Below, piece after piece: positions 7,191 through 15,107 of a DNA stretch of 36,161 bases (positions are counted from its first letter, which is position 1; each line of letters begins with the position of its first letter). Origin of the DNA: an uncultured Garciella sp. (GTDB taxonomy: Bacteria; Bacillota; Clostridia; Eubacteriales; Garciellaceae). Where the stretch lies: NCBI GenBank assembly GCA_900555725.1, contig USMD01000003.1:1-36161 (forward strand), written 5' to 3'. Below the pieces are notes generated by a model, which made no database searches, was not told where the DNA came from, and saw nothing but the letters and a program-made list of their open reading frames with translations. The position numbers and the translations under genes were made by a program.

Positions 7191-7288
7191 ATACAACACA
7201 CTCCTATTGGAATTTTATATTATCTTATTGTGTCCATCTCTATTCTTAATTAAACAAGATCTTCAAATTTTTATCCGAACGCTACCAC

Positions 7289-7756
7289 CTATACATGTTT
7301 CTTTTCATGCTCCAACAACCATTTCTTTCTCCATACCCCTCCCCCATATCCCACCAGTTTCCCACTGGCACCTATTACCCTATGACAGGGAATCACAATA
7401 GAAATCTTATTCTTATTGTTGGCATTACCTACCGCCCTACTGGCTTTGTAATTTCCAATGTTCTTTGCTACATTCCCATAAGATAGGGTCATTCCATAGG
7501 GAATTTTTAGAAGCTCCTTCCATACAGCTTCTTGAAAGGGACTTCCGAAAATTTTTAAAGGTAAATCAAAGACCTTTCTTTCTCCAAAAAAGTATTCCTC
7601 CAACTGTTTTATAGCCTCCTGTATAATAGGATTCATATTTGATGGTAAGCTCTTTTCTTCTGCGAATTCTATTCTTATAATTTCTCTTTTATTTGCCTGA
7701 ATTTCAATGAGCCCTATAGGGGATTGCATATAAGCTATATAAGTATTTTCAAACAT
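7289..7756 (-). CDS. ogt: Methylated-DNA-[protein]-cysteine S-methyltransferase
   Basis: 155 residues, matching the Ogt/MGMT class without an Ada regulatory domain. It repairs O6-alkylguanine by transferring the alkyl group irreversibly to its own cysteine. The acceptor motif IVIPCHRVIG is intact, with the reactive Cys at residue 124; the helix-turn-helix and arginine-finger region (PYGMTLSYGNVAKNIG, SRAVGNANNKN) and the downstream LVGYGGGVWRKKWLLEHE segment are all present. Start is ATG at 7756; the upstream GGCGAGGGAAGAGG stretch supplies a ribosome site. It is transcribed away from the cotF-like gene and carries no sign of damage-induced control that I can see. Confidence 0.94.
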   Translation of the reverse strand: MFENTYIAYMQSPIGLIEIQANKREIIRIEFAEEKSLPSNMNPIIQEAIKQLEEYFFGERKVFDLPLKIFGSPFQEAVWKELLKIPYGMTLSYGNVAKNIGNYKASRAVGNANNKNKISIVIPCHRVIGASGKLVGYGGGVWRKKWLLEHEKKHV

Positions 7757-7886
7757 CCTCTTCCCTCGCCTTATTTTTTTTCTTGAATTTTATTATATCA
7801 TAGCGAGATAATAGAATCCCTTTTTTTATGTATTTTTTTAAAGAATTTACAAATACTAATGGAGAATAAAAAATGGAGGTGTAATA

Positions 7887-8426
7887 ATGGTAAAAAATTT
7901 AACTCAAAAAGAAAAGATGCATTTAGAGGATCAAAAAAACCAAGAGGAGTTGTGCATTAAAAAGTATAACGACTATGCCTATCAAGCTCAGGATGCCCAA
8001 CTAAAACAATTATTTAAAGATACTGCTTTACAAGAGCAACAACACTTAAACACTATTAACTCCATCCTTGCAGGTCAAGTTCCAAATATGAATCAACAAA
8101 GTCAACAACAGAATCAAGCACAACAATCTCAACAAAGTCAACAGCAAAATCAAACACAACAATCTCAACAAAATAATCAAAATCAACAAAGCCAAACCAT
8201 GACAACTAGTGGTACCTATAATGCAAATGATGCATATCTTTGTAATGATCTTTTATCTACAGAAAAATATGTGTCTAACCATTATGATACAACAATCTTT
8301 GAATTTAGAGATCATAATATTCGAAATGCTCTAAATCATATCCAAAAAGAAGAACAAGAGCATGGAGAAAAGATTTACAATTATATGGAAGGTCATGGAA
8401 TGTACAATACACAACAACAATCTTAA
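7887..8426 (+). CDS. CotF-like spore coat protein with Gln-rich linker
   Basis: 179 residues in two helical halves. The N-terminal half (1-66) has ferritin-like helices (EELCIKKYNDYAYQAQDAQLKQLFKDTALQEQQHL); residues 68-103 are a low-complexity Gln/Ser/Asn linker made of repeated Gln-Ser-Gln units; the C-terminal half carries NDLLSTEKYVSNHYDTTIFEFRD and EEQEHGEKIYNYME, the CotF signature. CotF-type proteins are found in the spore coat of Bacillus and clostridia, with no known catalysis. AATGGAGGTGTAATA gives a strong ribosome site before ATG at 7887. A small gene follows 35 bases downstream, apparently in the same transcript and ending at a shared terminator. A mother-cell sigma-K promoter is expected, but I could not identify it. 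Confidence 0.85.
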   Translation: MVKNLTQKEKMHLEDQKNQEELCIKKYNDYAYQAQDAQLKQLFKDTALQEQQHLNTINSILAGQVPNMNQQSQQQNQAQQSQQSQQQNQTQQSQQNNQNQQSQTMTTSGTYNANDAYLCNDLLSTEKYVSNHYDTTIFEFRDHNIRNALNHIQKEEQEHGEKIYNYMEGHGMYNTQQQS

Positions 8427-8461
8427 AATAAGAAAGCTTTTTACCCATAACAGAGGAGTGT

Positions 8462-8653
8462 TTGAAAATTATGGATTACAAGGAAATTGCCCAAAGGTTA
8501 AATATTAGTGTTGATCAGGTAAAAATGAGCCCAACCATTCAAAATACTTATCGCGACATAAAAAACAACCCTAATATGTCACAACAAGAAAAGGAAGATG
8601 CCTTTGACGAAATGGCAGATATTTTAAAGGATATGTTACAGAAAAAAGCATAA
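8462..8653 (+). CDS. Small helical protein of unknown function, downstream of cotF
   Basis: 63 residues from a TTG at 8462, or 60 from an ATG at 8471. AGAGGAG at 8452-8458 is a little close to the first and a little far from the second, so the start is undecided. The protein is charged and predicted helical: an HTH-like beginning (YKEIAQRLNISVDQVKMSP) and an acidic amphipathic tail (DAFDEMADILKDMLQKK). No family recognised with certainty. It shares a transcript with the CotF-like gene and is closed by a strong terminator, which argues it is real and possibly sporulation-related. Confidence 0.7.
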   Translation: MKIMDYKEIAQRLNISVDQVKMSPTIQNTYRDIKNNPNMSQQEKEDAFDEMADILKDMLQKKA

Positions 8654-8659
8654 AAACCT

Positions 8660-8689
8660 AAAGAGGTCATGATTTCATGACCTCTTTTT
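8660..8689. terminator. Bidirectional terminator between the cotF unit and the Nudix gene
   Basis: AAAGAGGTCATGA (8660-8672) pairs perfectly with 8675-8687. A T run follows on the plus strand, and TTTAGGTTTTT follows on the minus strand. The stop of the Nudix gene lies at its right edge. Confidence 0.88.
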
Positions 8690-9311
8690 AATCAAATATG
8701 GACTGATGGTATTTATTTTTGTGAGCATTAAAACACATTTCAATCTGGTTTTTGTTATTTCTAGTTGGAGATAAAGGCGGTAAATTTCCTAGGGGGAAAA
8801 AGTGAGCTTCAGAAGTTTCTATGTTTTCTTTAAAAATGCCCTTTATATAATCACACTCTACAAAAATTTTATAGACACTATAGGGGGAAGGCTGAGAAAA
8901 CATATTTTTTCCATCTAAAATGGCAATCAATCTTTTTGGAATTACTTGTACTCCTGCCTCTTCTTTAGATTCCTTTACTATATTTTCCTTTAGAGAAAGT
9001 TCAATATCTGCCCAACCTCCTGGCAAAGACCACAATCCATCTATTTTTTCCTTTACCATTAAAATCCTATTATTCTTAAAAACCACAGCTCGTACATCAA
9101 TCTTAGGTGTTTGATAGCCAGTTTCAGAGGCAAATAAATCCCTTATCTTTTCACATTCGATATCTGTATAATGATTCACAATATCAATGCTTATATTCCT
9201 GATTTCTTCAAAACGTTCAATATCATATTTATCCTTTGAATATTCTAGCCCAGCCTGGGCAATGGCCTGGAGTCTTTTAGCATATTCTAGCCATTTTGGT
9301 TCATGATCCAT
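8688..9311 (-). CDS. Nudix hydrolase with N-terminal Nudix_N domain
   Basis: 207 residues from the chosen start. The first 60 or so residues (EPKWLEYAKRLQAIAQAGLEYSKDKYDIERFEEIR) match the Nudix_hydro_N helical domain common in Gram-positive ADP-ribose pyrophosphatase-like enzymes. The Nudix box follows, spanning LPGGWADIELSLKENIVKE and SKEEAGV, with the catalytic RE-x-x-EE-x-GxxE signature modified to KESKEEAG: the usual first Arg is Lys, and the acidic metal ligands are kept. Such enzymes hydrolyse nucleoside diphosphates linked to another group; the substrate is not predictable. ATG at 9311 follows AAGGGG at seven-base spacing; longer forms are unsupported. It is probably transcribed alone. 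Confidence 0.87.
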   Translation of the reverse strand: MDHEPKWLEYAKRLQAIAQAGLEYSKDKYDIERFEEIRNISIDIVNHYTDIECEKIRDLFASETGYQTPKIDVRAVVFKNNRILMVKEKIDGLWSLPGGWADIELSLKENIVKESKEEAGVQVIPKRLIAILDGKNMFSQPSPYSVYKIFVECDYIKGIFKENIETSEAHFFPLGNLPPLSPTRNNKNQIEMCFNAHKNKYHQSIFD

Positions 9312-9455
9312 ATTCATTCCCCTTTTTTCATATTTAATATCCGTACTCATTAGTAAAATACCCATTTTTCACAATATAAACCTACAATAAAGTGGGAGAT
9401 AAGCACTGCTACGTGCCTGGATAAGAAGCAAACTCTATCTGAGCGTAAGAATCAC

Positions 9456-9483
9456 TTGATTTTATTATAATCAATAAAATCAA
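9456..9483. terminator. AT-rich hairpin downstream of abgA
   Basis: TTGATTTTATT (9456-9466) is perfectly complementary to 9473-9483 with a six-base loop. It lies about 75 bases past the abgA stop. No long T run on the minus strand, so termination is plausible but not certain. Confidence 0.45.
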
Positions 9484-9556
9484 AAATATTAATAGGGTTC
9501 TTAGTCCAGTTGGGATTTTAGATTCAGCTAAACTTTGGAAATCGTTATCCAGAGAC

Positions 9557-10852
9557 TTAGAGAGAATTTAACTTAAACAGTACTTTCGTATAGACTTTCA
9601 CTGCTATTATCAATACAGACTCATCAAAATCAAATCTTTCATTGTGATGTCCTGCAGCTATTTTGGTACCAAACATTAGATAAGCACTTTTTCCGCCATT
9701 TTTTTGAACTCGATCCATCATAAAGCTCGCATCTTCGCTGCCACCTAATACTTTTTCGGGTAGCAACTCTTTAATTTCTTCCATATCTTTCATTTCTTCT
9801 TCAATTATATGAATAAAATCCTCATTGGCTTCTACGGTAATCGCTTGCCCTACTTTTTTCATATTTACTTGTACATCATACATATTTGCGGTACTTTCTA
9901 AGATTCTTATAGTCTTTTCATAAATATATTCGTTGAGCTTTGAATTTTCTCCCCGGGTTTCTATTTTCATAATTGCATTAGGGGCAACTACATTTCTTCC
10001 TACTCCGGCATTTAAAACCCCTACATTGACCCTAGTGACTCCTTCTTCATGGGGAGCTATGGCATGAATATTTAAGGCGGCAGTGGCAGCAGCCAATAGT
10101 GCATTATTTCCTTCATTAGGTGCTGCTCCTGCATGAGCTCCTTTTCCAGTGTATCCTACATCTATTTTGGTAGTAGATAAAAAACCTTTGGTTTTAACCG
10201 CAACGATCCCATCCTCTAATTGAAATCCCAAATGTCCAGAAAGGAAATAATCCACATCATCTAAAACTCCACGGTCTACAATGGGCTTAGCACCCCGTAC
10301 CCCTTCTTCTGCTGGTTGAAAAATCAGCTTAATTTTTCCCTTTAGTTCCTTTTTGAACTTTACAATGGTTTCTGCCAATCCCAAACCAATGGACATATGC
10401 CCATCATGCCCACAGGCATGCATCATCCCATAATTCATAGATGCAAACCCTTCTTGATTCGGTCGATGGTCTTTGTCTGTACTTTCTATTACATCATTGG
10501 AATCCATATCAAAGCGAAAGGCTACAACAGGTCCTTCCACTCCTGTATCTAATAGAGCTACTACCCCTGTATAGCCTTGCATTCTTTGGATGATTTCCTG
10601 AGAGGCCCCTTGTCTCATTGCTCTTTGAATTTGGGTCTCTATGTACTTGTCATCTCCCCTTCCCATCACCGAAGATGGTTTTACAACATCCAAGCCAAGG
10701 TATACCTTATACCCTAAACCTTGCAACTTTTCAGCAATTTTAGAAGTAGTTCTAAACTCTGTCCATCCAGATTCTGCATATTTATGAAAATCCCTTCTGT
10801 AATTTATCAACTGATCCTCTAAACTCTCAATAAACTGAAATTTTTCTTTCAT
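9557..10852 (-). CDS. abgA: p-Aminobenzoyl-glutamate hydrolase subunit A-like M20 peptidase
   Basis: 431 residues, close to the 436 of Escherichia coli AbgA, and similar along the whole length: YRRDFHKYAESGWTEFRTT, the insert with MRQGASQEIIQRM, GFASMNYGMMHACGHDGHMSIGLGLA, IFQPAEEGVRGA, GKGAHAGAAPNEGNNALLAAA, LNIHAIAPHEEG and FGTKIAAGHHNERFDFDE. The HACGHDGH and PAEEG motifs hold the zinc ligands and catalytic Glu of the M20 family. The enzyme cleaves p-aminobenzoyl-glutamate, a folate breakdown product, to p-aminobenzoate and glutamate. It is the last gene of the abgT-M20-abgA unit, nine bases after the previous stop. In E. coli AbgA works with AbgB; the partner here is of another type. Confidence 0.9.
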   Translation of the reverse strand: MKEKFQFIESLEDQLINYRRDFHKYAESGWTEFRTTSKIAEKLQGLGYKVYLGLDVVKPSSVMGRGDDKYIETQIQRAMRQGASQEIIQRMQGYTGVVALLDTGVEGPVVAFRFDMDSNDVIESTDKDHRPNQEGFASMNYGMMHACGHDGHMSIGLGLAETIVKFKKELKGKIKLIFQPAEEGVRGAKPIVDRGVLDDVDYFLSGHLGFQLEDGIVAVKTKGFLSTTKIDVGYTGKGAHAGAAPNEGNNALLAAATAALNIHAIAPHEEGVTRVNVGVLNAGVGRNVVAPNAIMKIETRGENSKLNEYIYEKTIRILESTANMYDVQVNMKKVGQAITVEANEDFIHIIEEEMKDMEEIKELLPEKVLGGSEDASFMMDRVQKNGGKSAYLMFGTKIAAGHHNERFDFDESVLIIAVKVYTKVLFKLNSL

Positions 10853-10861
10853 GATCTCCTC

Positions 10862-12049
10862 CTATTGGTTTAAAAAATTACATGCTGCCTTTACAAGTAT
10901 CTCTATCCCTATTGGAATCGCCTTTTCATCAGGACTAAACTTTGGATTATGAATAGGTGCAAAATTTTCAAAGGAAATATCCTTTGGCCTAACTCCTAGC
11001 CAAAAATAGGCTGTAGGAAGTTTTTCAGAAAAAAATGCAAAATCTTCTCCCCCAAGGGCAGGTTTACCAGAAATAATAGCTCCTTCTCCCAATATTTCCT
11101 TAAGACTATGATATACTAAATTTGTCAATGTCCCATCGTTTATTACAGGAGGATACCCCTTTACATATTCAAATTCATAATCTCCTCCCATAGCAGATGT
11201 AATTCCCTTTACTACATCTCCTATTCTTTCAGGCATTTTATTTCTAATCTCAGGATTTAAATTTCGAACAGTTCCTTCTAAAACAACCTTATCTGCAATG
11301 ACATTATATCTACTCCCTCCATAAATTTTACCAATGGAAATCACACTAGAATCTAAAGCCCCTACATTTCTAGATACAATCGTTTGTAATACTGAAATTA
11401 CATTTCCAGCTATGGCAATGGCATCAATTCCGTCTTCCGGTGCAGAACCATGACTGCTTTTTCCCTTTATAGTAATAAAAATTCTATCGGAAGCTCCCAT
11501 CATAGCTCCTTCTTTAATAGCCACTATTCCTGTCTCTAACTGGGGCCATACATGCAGAGCCATCATGGCGTCCACCTTTGGATTCTCTAATACTCCATCT
11601 TGAATCATACCAGGAGCTCCACCAGTGGGATTATTTTCCTCTGCTGGCTGAAATACAAATTTTATAGTTCCTGGTATTTCCTCCTTCATCTCTGAAAATA
11701 CATGAGCACATCCTAAAAGAATAGAAGTGTGCATATCATGACCACAGGCATGCATCACACCTTTATTGATAGAAGCAAAGGAAAGGTTTGTTTCCTCTTC
11801 CATTGGTAGAGCATCCATATCTGCCCTTATAGCAATTACCTTACCTGGTTTTCCGCCTTCTAAGATACCAACTACACCTGTCTTCCCAATATTTCTCTGA
11901 GTTTCTATTCCCAAACTCTCAAGAACCTCTGCTACCTTGGCAGAAGTTCTTGATTCTTTATAACCTAGTTCCGGATGTTTATGAATATCTCTGCGATACT
12001 CTATAACTACATCTTGGCACTTTCTAACAAGTTCCTTTATTCTACCCAT
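10862..12049 (-). CDS. M20 family amidohydrolase (hippurate/IAA-amino acid hydrolase type)
   Basis: 395 residues, typical of the HipO/ILR1-like M20D amidohydrolases: YRRDIHKHPELGYKE near the N-terminus, MDALPMEEET, GVMHACGHDMHTSILLG with the metal-binding Cys and His, FVFQPAEENNPTGGAPGMI, the GKSSHGSAPEDGIDAI dimerisation segment and a C-terminal GGEDFAFFSEKLPTAYFWLG. Such enzymes remove acyl or aryl groups from amino acids using one or two zinc or manganese ions. It lies between abgT and abgA, where E. coli has the longer AbgB (481 residues), which it does not resemble in length. Likely cytoplasmic, acting on the imported substrate. Exact substrate unknown. Confidence 0.88.
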   Translation of the reverse strand: MGRIKELVRKCQDVVIEYRRDIHKHPELGYKESRTSAKVAEVLESLGIETQRNIGKTGVVGILEGGKPGKVIAIRADMDALPMEEETNLSFASINKGVMHACGHDMHTSILLGCAHVFSEMKEEIPGTIKFVFQPAEENNPTGGAPGMIQDGVLENPKVDAMMALHVWPQLETGIVAIKEGAMMGASDRIFITIKGKSSHGSAPEDGIDAIAIAGNVISVLQTIVSRNVGALDSSVISIGKIYGGSRYNVIADKVVLEGTVRNLNPEIRNKMPERIGDVVKGITSAMGGDYEFEYVKGYPPVINDGTLTNLVYHSLKEILGEGAIISGKPALGGEDFAFFSEKLPTAYFWLGVRPKDISFENFAPIHNPKFSPDEKAIPIGIEILVKAACNFLNQ

Positions 12050-12151
12050 CTTTCATGCCCCCTCTTTCCTGTGATATAAACAATCTTGATGATAAAAGGA
12101 AGTCTTAAACCCTATCTAAACTTTAGAAACCTGTTAATTCATTTTATCTAT

Positions 12152-13684
12152 TTAAGGATAAATTCCCATACCTGGCCCAATTGGTAAATCTAAGAAATAC
12201 CATATAGCCAATTGTAAAACCCAAACTACTATAAATCCAATGGTATAGGGTACCATATAAGACATTGCTGTGCCAATCCCTGTATTCCCATCATATTTTC
12301 TTAATAGTCCTAAATAAATTGCAAAATATGGATATAATGGAGTTAGTGCATTTGTACTAGAATCTCCTATCCTATACACAAGCTGTGCAAAAGCAGGAGT
12401 ATAATCTAACATCATAAACATAGGTACAATAACTGGTGCTAATAGGGCCCATTTTGAAGACCCACTACCAATAAATAGATTTACAAAAGTGCTAATGAGG
12501 ATAACCATAACAATCATAGGAAATCCAGTCATATTTGCAGCTTTTAGAGCGTCTGTTAAATTAACAGAAATAATCATTCCAAGATTTGACCAATGAAAGT
12601 AGCTAACAAATTGAGCAATCATAAATACTAGTACAATATAACTAGCCATTCCTTCGATTGCTTTACCCATTAATTTCGGTACATCCCCACTATTTCGAAT
12701 GGTCCCATTGGTTACACCATATACAATCCCTACAATCACGAAATAGATAAAGATAAAGGGAATGATTCCACTAATAAAAGGGGAAGGAATAATAGTTCCA
12801 CCTTCTCCCCTAAGGGGTGAATTCGAAGGAATTAAAACAATAACTACAAGTCCCCAATAAATTAAACTTGCAATTCCTGCTCTTCTTAATCCTTTACTTT
12901 GTATTCCTAAAACTTCCATGTCCGTGTCTTCTTTTATTTCTCCAAAACGTTTATATTTTCCTGCTAAAGGTTCTATAAATTTAATAGTGATAAATACACC
13001 AGTAATTGTCAAAATAAAAGTAGATACCATCATAAAATAGTAGTTTACCGTAGGATTTACAATAATACCTGGTTCAATTCCTTGAGCTACTTCTTGGGTA
13101 ATCCCTGCAAGCAATGCATCCGTTCCCGCAATTATTACATTGGCACTAAAGCCTGCACAAGTAGCGGCATAGGCAGCTGCTACACCTACCATAGGATTCC
13201 TTTTGGTGGAATAAAAAATGGCACCTGCTAAAGAAGGAATAATAACAGCAGCAGCATCAGATGCTATATTTCCACAAATTCCAATAAAGAAAACCAATAT
13301 CAAGATTAGCCTATCAGAAGCTCCCAACAAAAATCTTCTCATAAAACTTTCTAATAGTCCTGTTTGTTCCGCCAGACCGATTCCTAACATCATGGTTAAT
13401 ACTAGGCCAAGGGGAGCAAACCCAGTAAAGTTCTCTAACATATTTTCTAATATATAGACAATCCCTTCTCTGCCAATCAAACTCTTTGCTTCCACGATTT
13501 CTCCGGTAGTTGGATGGATTACAGCCACTCCTAAGCCAGCAGTAATAGCAGAGGCAACAATTACAATAATGCATAGAACAAAAAAGATAATAAAGGGATG
13601 GGGTAGTTTATTTCCTACACGTTCTACCCAGCTTAAAAATTTAAATAATATTGATTGTTTTTCCTTTACTGATTTTTCTATCAT
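12152..13684 (-). CDS. abgT: AbgT family transporter
   Basis: 510 residues with about a dozen hydrophobic segments. AbgT family features include LSWVERVGNKLPHPFIIFF at the start, GLVLTMMLGIGLAEQTGLLES, ICGNIASDAAAVIIPSLAG, a paired region with GSGSSKWALLAPVIVPM, and the conserved YRIGDSSTNALTPLYPYF near the C-terminus. Family members import p-aminobenzoyl-glutamate or, in some bacteria, export sulfonamides. Position as first gene before two amidohydrolases supports uptake of a conjugated substrate that is then hydrolysed. A good ribosome site (AAAAGGAGGTAAGTT) precedes ATG at 13684. A 102-base gap separates it from the next gene. Confidence 0.93.
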   Translation of the reverse strand: MIEKSVKEKQSILFKFLSWVERVGNKLPHPFIIFFVLCIIVIVASAITAGLGVAVIHPTTGEIVEAKSLIGREGIVYILENMLENFTGFAPLGLVLTMMLGIGLAEQTGLLESFMRRFLLGASDRLILILVFFIGICGNIASDAAAVIIPSLAGAIFYSTKRNPMVGVAAAYAATCAGFSANVIIAGTDALLAGITQEVAQGIEPGIIVNPTVNYYFMMVSTFILTITGVFITIKFIEPLAGKYKRFGEIKEDTDMEVLGIQSKGLRRAGIASLIYWGLVVIVLIPSNSPLRGEGGTIIPSPFISGIIPFIFIYFVIVGIVYGVTNGTIRNSGDVPKLMGKAIEGMASYIVLVFMIAQFVSYFHWSNLGMIISVNLTDALKAANMTGFPMIVMVILISTFVNLFIGSGSSKWALLAPVIVPMFMMLDYTPAFAQLVYRIGDSSTNALTPLYPYFAIYLGLLRKYDGNTGIGTAMSYMVPYTIGFIVVWVLQLAIWYFLDLPIGPGMGIYP

Positions 13685-14002
13685 AACTTACCTCCTTTTA
13701 AAAATATTTTTGAAATAATTGTCCCATCTTACTTGCAAAATGATTTTTTTATTTCTCCTTCTTTCTTTCAAAAACTTTAGTATAAATATCTTCTTTTAGG
13801 GAATAATACTTGCTATACATTATACTATATTCTTCTATAAAACTCTTTATTATTTTTAAAATTTTTAAAAAAATGAAATTTCCTTTTAAATATTATTTAC
13901 AGTCCCTGTTGAAAAAACTATTTCTTTTAAATTTTGGCATAATTCCTTCCCTACCTGTAGATAATATAATTGAAGTCTTATAATATTGAAAGGTGTGTTA
14001 AG
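13685..14002. other. AT-rich divergent promoter region
   Basis: About 320 bases between divergent abgT and the metallo-hydrolase gene. It is strongly AT-rich with several TATAAT-like boxes (for example the minus-strand one at 13819-13824), but I could not pair any with a good -35 box. No small gene is supported. Confidence 0.5.
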
Positions 14003-14854
14003 ATGGGTAATATGATTAATAATATGCTAAACAATATGTCCAAAATGACAACAAAATCCCAGGAAATCACAGATGATATATTGCTACTACAATTTACCAT
14101 CGTGAATGCTTGCCTCATAGGAAAACCCAATGCCAGCTCTGGAGAATGGATGTTAATAGATACAGGACTTCCTAGCTCCTTTGATTTTATCGTAGAATCT
14201 ACCAAAAAACGTTTTGGAAAGGATAGCCGCCCTGGAGCGATTATTCTTACCCATGGTCACTTTGATCATGTTGGTTCAGTGGCTGCCTTAGCTGAAAAAT
14301 GGAATGTCCCTGTATTTGCCCATAAATTAGAGCTTCCCTATATTACTGGAGAGAAGGATTATCCTATGGGAGATCCTACGGTAGATGAGGGATTGATCGC
14401 AAAAATGTCCCCCTCCTTTCCCCATCGAAGCATTGATTTAGGATACCGAGCTGCTGCACTACCAGATGATGGCTCCGTTCCCGGAATGCCAGATTGGAAG
14501 TGGATCTCTACCCCGGGGCATACAGAGGGACATATTTCCTTATTTAGGGAAAAAGATAGGGTACTCATTGTAGGAGATGCCTTCACCACTACAAAACAAG
14601 AATCCTTAGGGGCAGTATTGACCCAAGATGAACAGGTTAAAGGTCCACCAGCTTACCTTACCACTGATTGGGAGCAAGCCAAACAATCGATAGAGATCCT
14701 AAAGGTCCTGAAACCTTCTATAGCCATTCCTAGTCATGGTTTCCCTATGGAAGGAGAAGAGTTAAGGAACCATTTAGATAGATTAGAAAATCATTTTCAA
14801 GAAATTGCTGTTCCTAATCAAGGGAAATTTGTAAATCCTGAAAAAAGAATTTAA
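14003..14854 (+). CDS. Metallo-beta-lactamase-fold hydrolase
   Basis: 283 residues from the chosen start. The zinc-binding signature THGHFDHVGS (residues 83-92) gives His84, His86, Asp88 and His89; further ligands lie in PGHTEGH (171-177) and GDAF (191-194), and IPSHG completes the site near residue 250. The binuclear centre is therefore intact. The family includes glyoxalase II-like thioesterases, lactonases and phosphodiesterases, and the substrate cannot be chosen from sequence. The N-terminus is Met/Asn-rich for about 20 residues. ATG at 14003 follows AAAGGTG at seven-base spacing; an upstream in-frame TTG lacks support. The gene is monocistronic. Confidence 0.87.
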   Translation: MGNMINNMLNNMSKMTTKSQEITDDILLLQFTIVNACLIGKPNASSGEWMLIDTGLPSSFDFIVESTKKRFGKDSRPGAIILTHGHFDHVGSVAALAEKWNVPVFAHKLELPYITGEKDYPMGDPTVDEGLIAKMSPSFPHRSIDLGYRAAALPDDGSVPGMPDWKWISTPGHTEGHISLFREKDRVLIVGDAFTTTKQESLGAVLTQDEQVKGPPAYLTTDWEQAKQSIEILKVLKPSIAIPSHGFPMEGEELRNHLDRLENHFQEIAVPNQGKFVNPEKRI

Positions 14855-15020
14855 GATTCTACAAAATTTTTTGAAAATTATTTTGGTATCAAAAAACTCC
14901 TGTTAAAATACAATACAACACCAATGTTTCTAAAGACAACTTCATATGTTAAAGTTTATATTTAAGGAGGAGTTTCTTCATTTTATTTTATTAGAGGATA
15001 ATTAGGACATCAAGGCAAAC

Positions 15021-15047
15021 AAAAAGAAGGGAATGAAATCCCCTTCT
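15021..15047 (-). terminator. Terminator of the SNF2 helicase gene
   Basis: AGAAGGG (15025-15031) and CCCTTCT (15041-15047) form a hairpin which, on the minus strand, is followed by TTTTTGTTT. It lies 60 bases past the helicase stop. Confidence 0.75.
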
Positions 15048-15107
15048 GATATTCACTTAAAAGAGTTTATCTGTTCTATTTTCCACTTTTATAATCTCCT
15101 GTAAATT

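Noticed and set aside
8100..8200. Short tandem CAACAA/CAAAGT repeats as a candidate CRISPR or microsatellite array
   Set aside because: They lie in frame in the CotF-like gene and encode its Gln/Ser linker; no spacer pattern.
13314..13574. Cys/Tyr-rich minus-strand frame inside abgT
   Set aside because: Out-of-frame reading of the transporter; no ribosome site and no family similarity.
14964..14995. Consensus AAGGAGG ribosome site in the gap after the metallo-hydrolase gene
   Set aside because: No standard start codon lies at a suitable distance; the reading after it reaches TAG within a few codons. It may be a remnant of a lost gene but there is no coding evidence.
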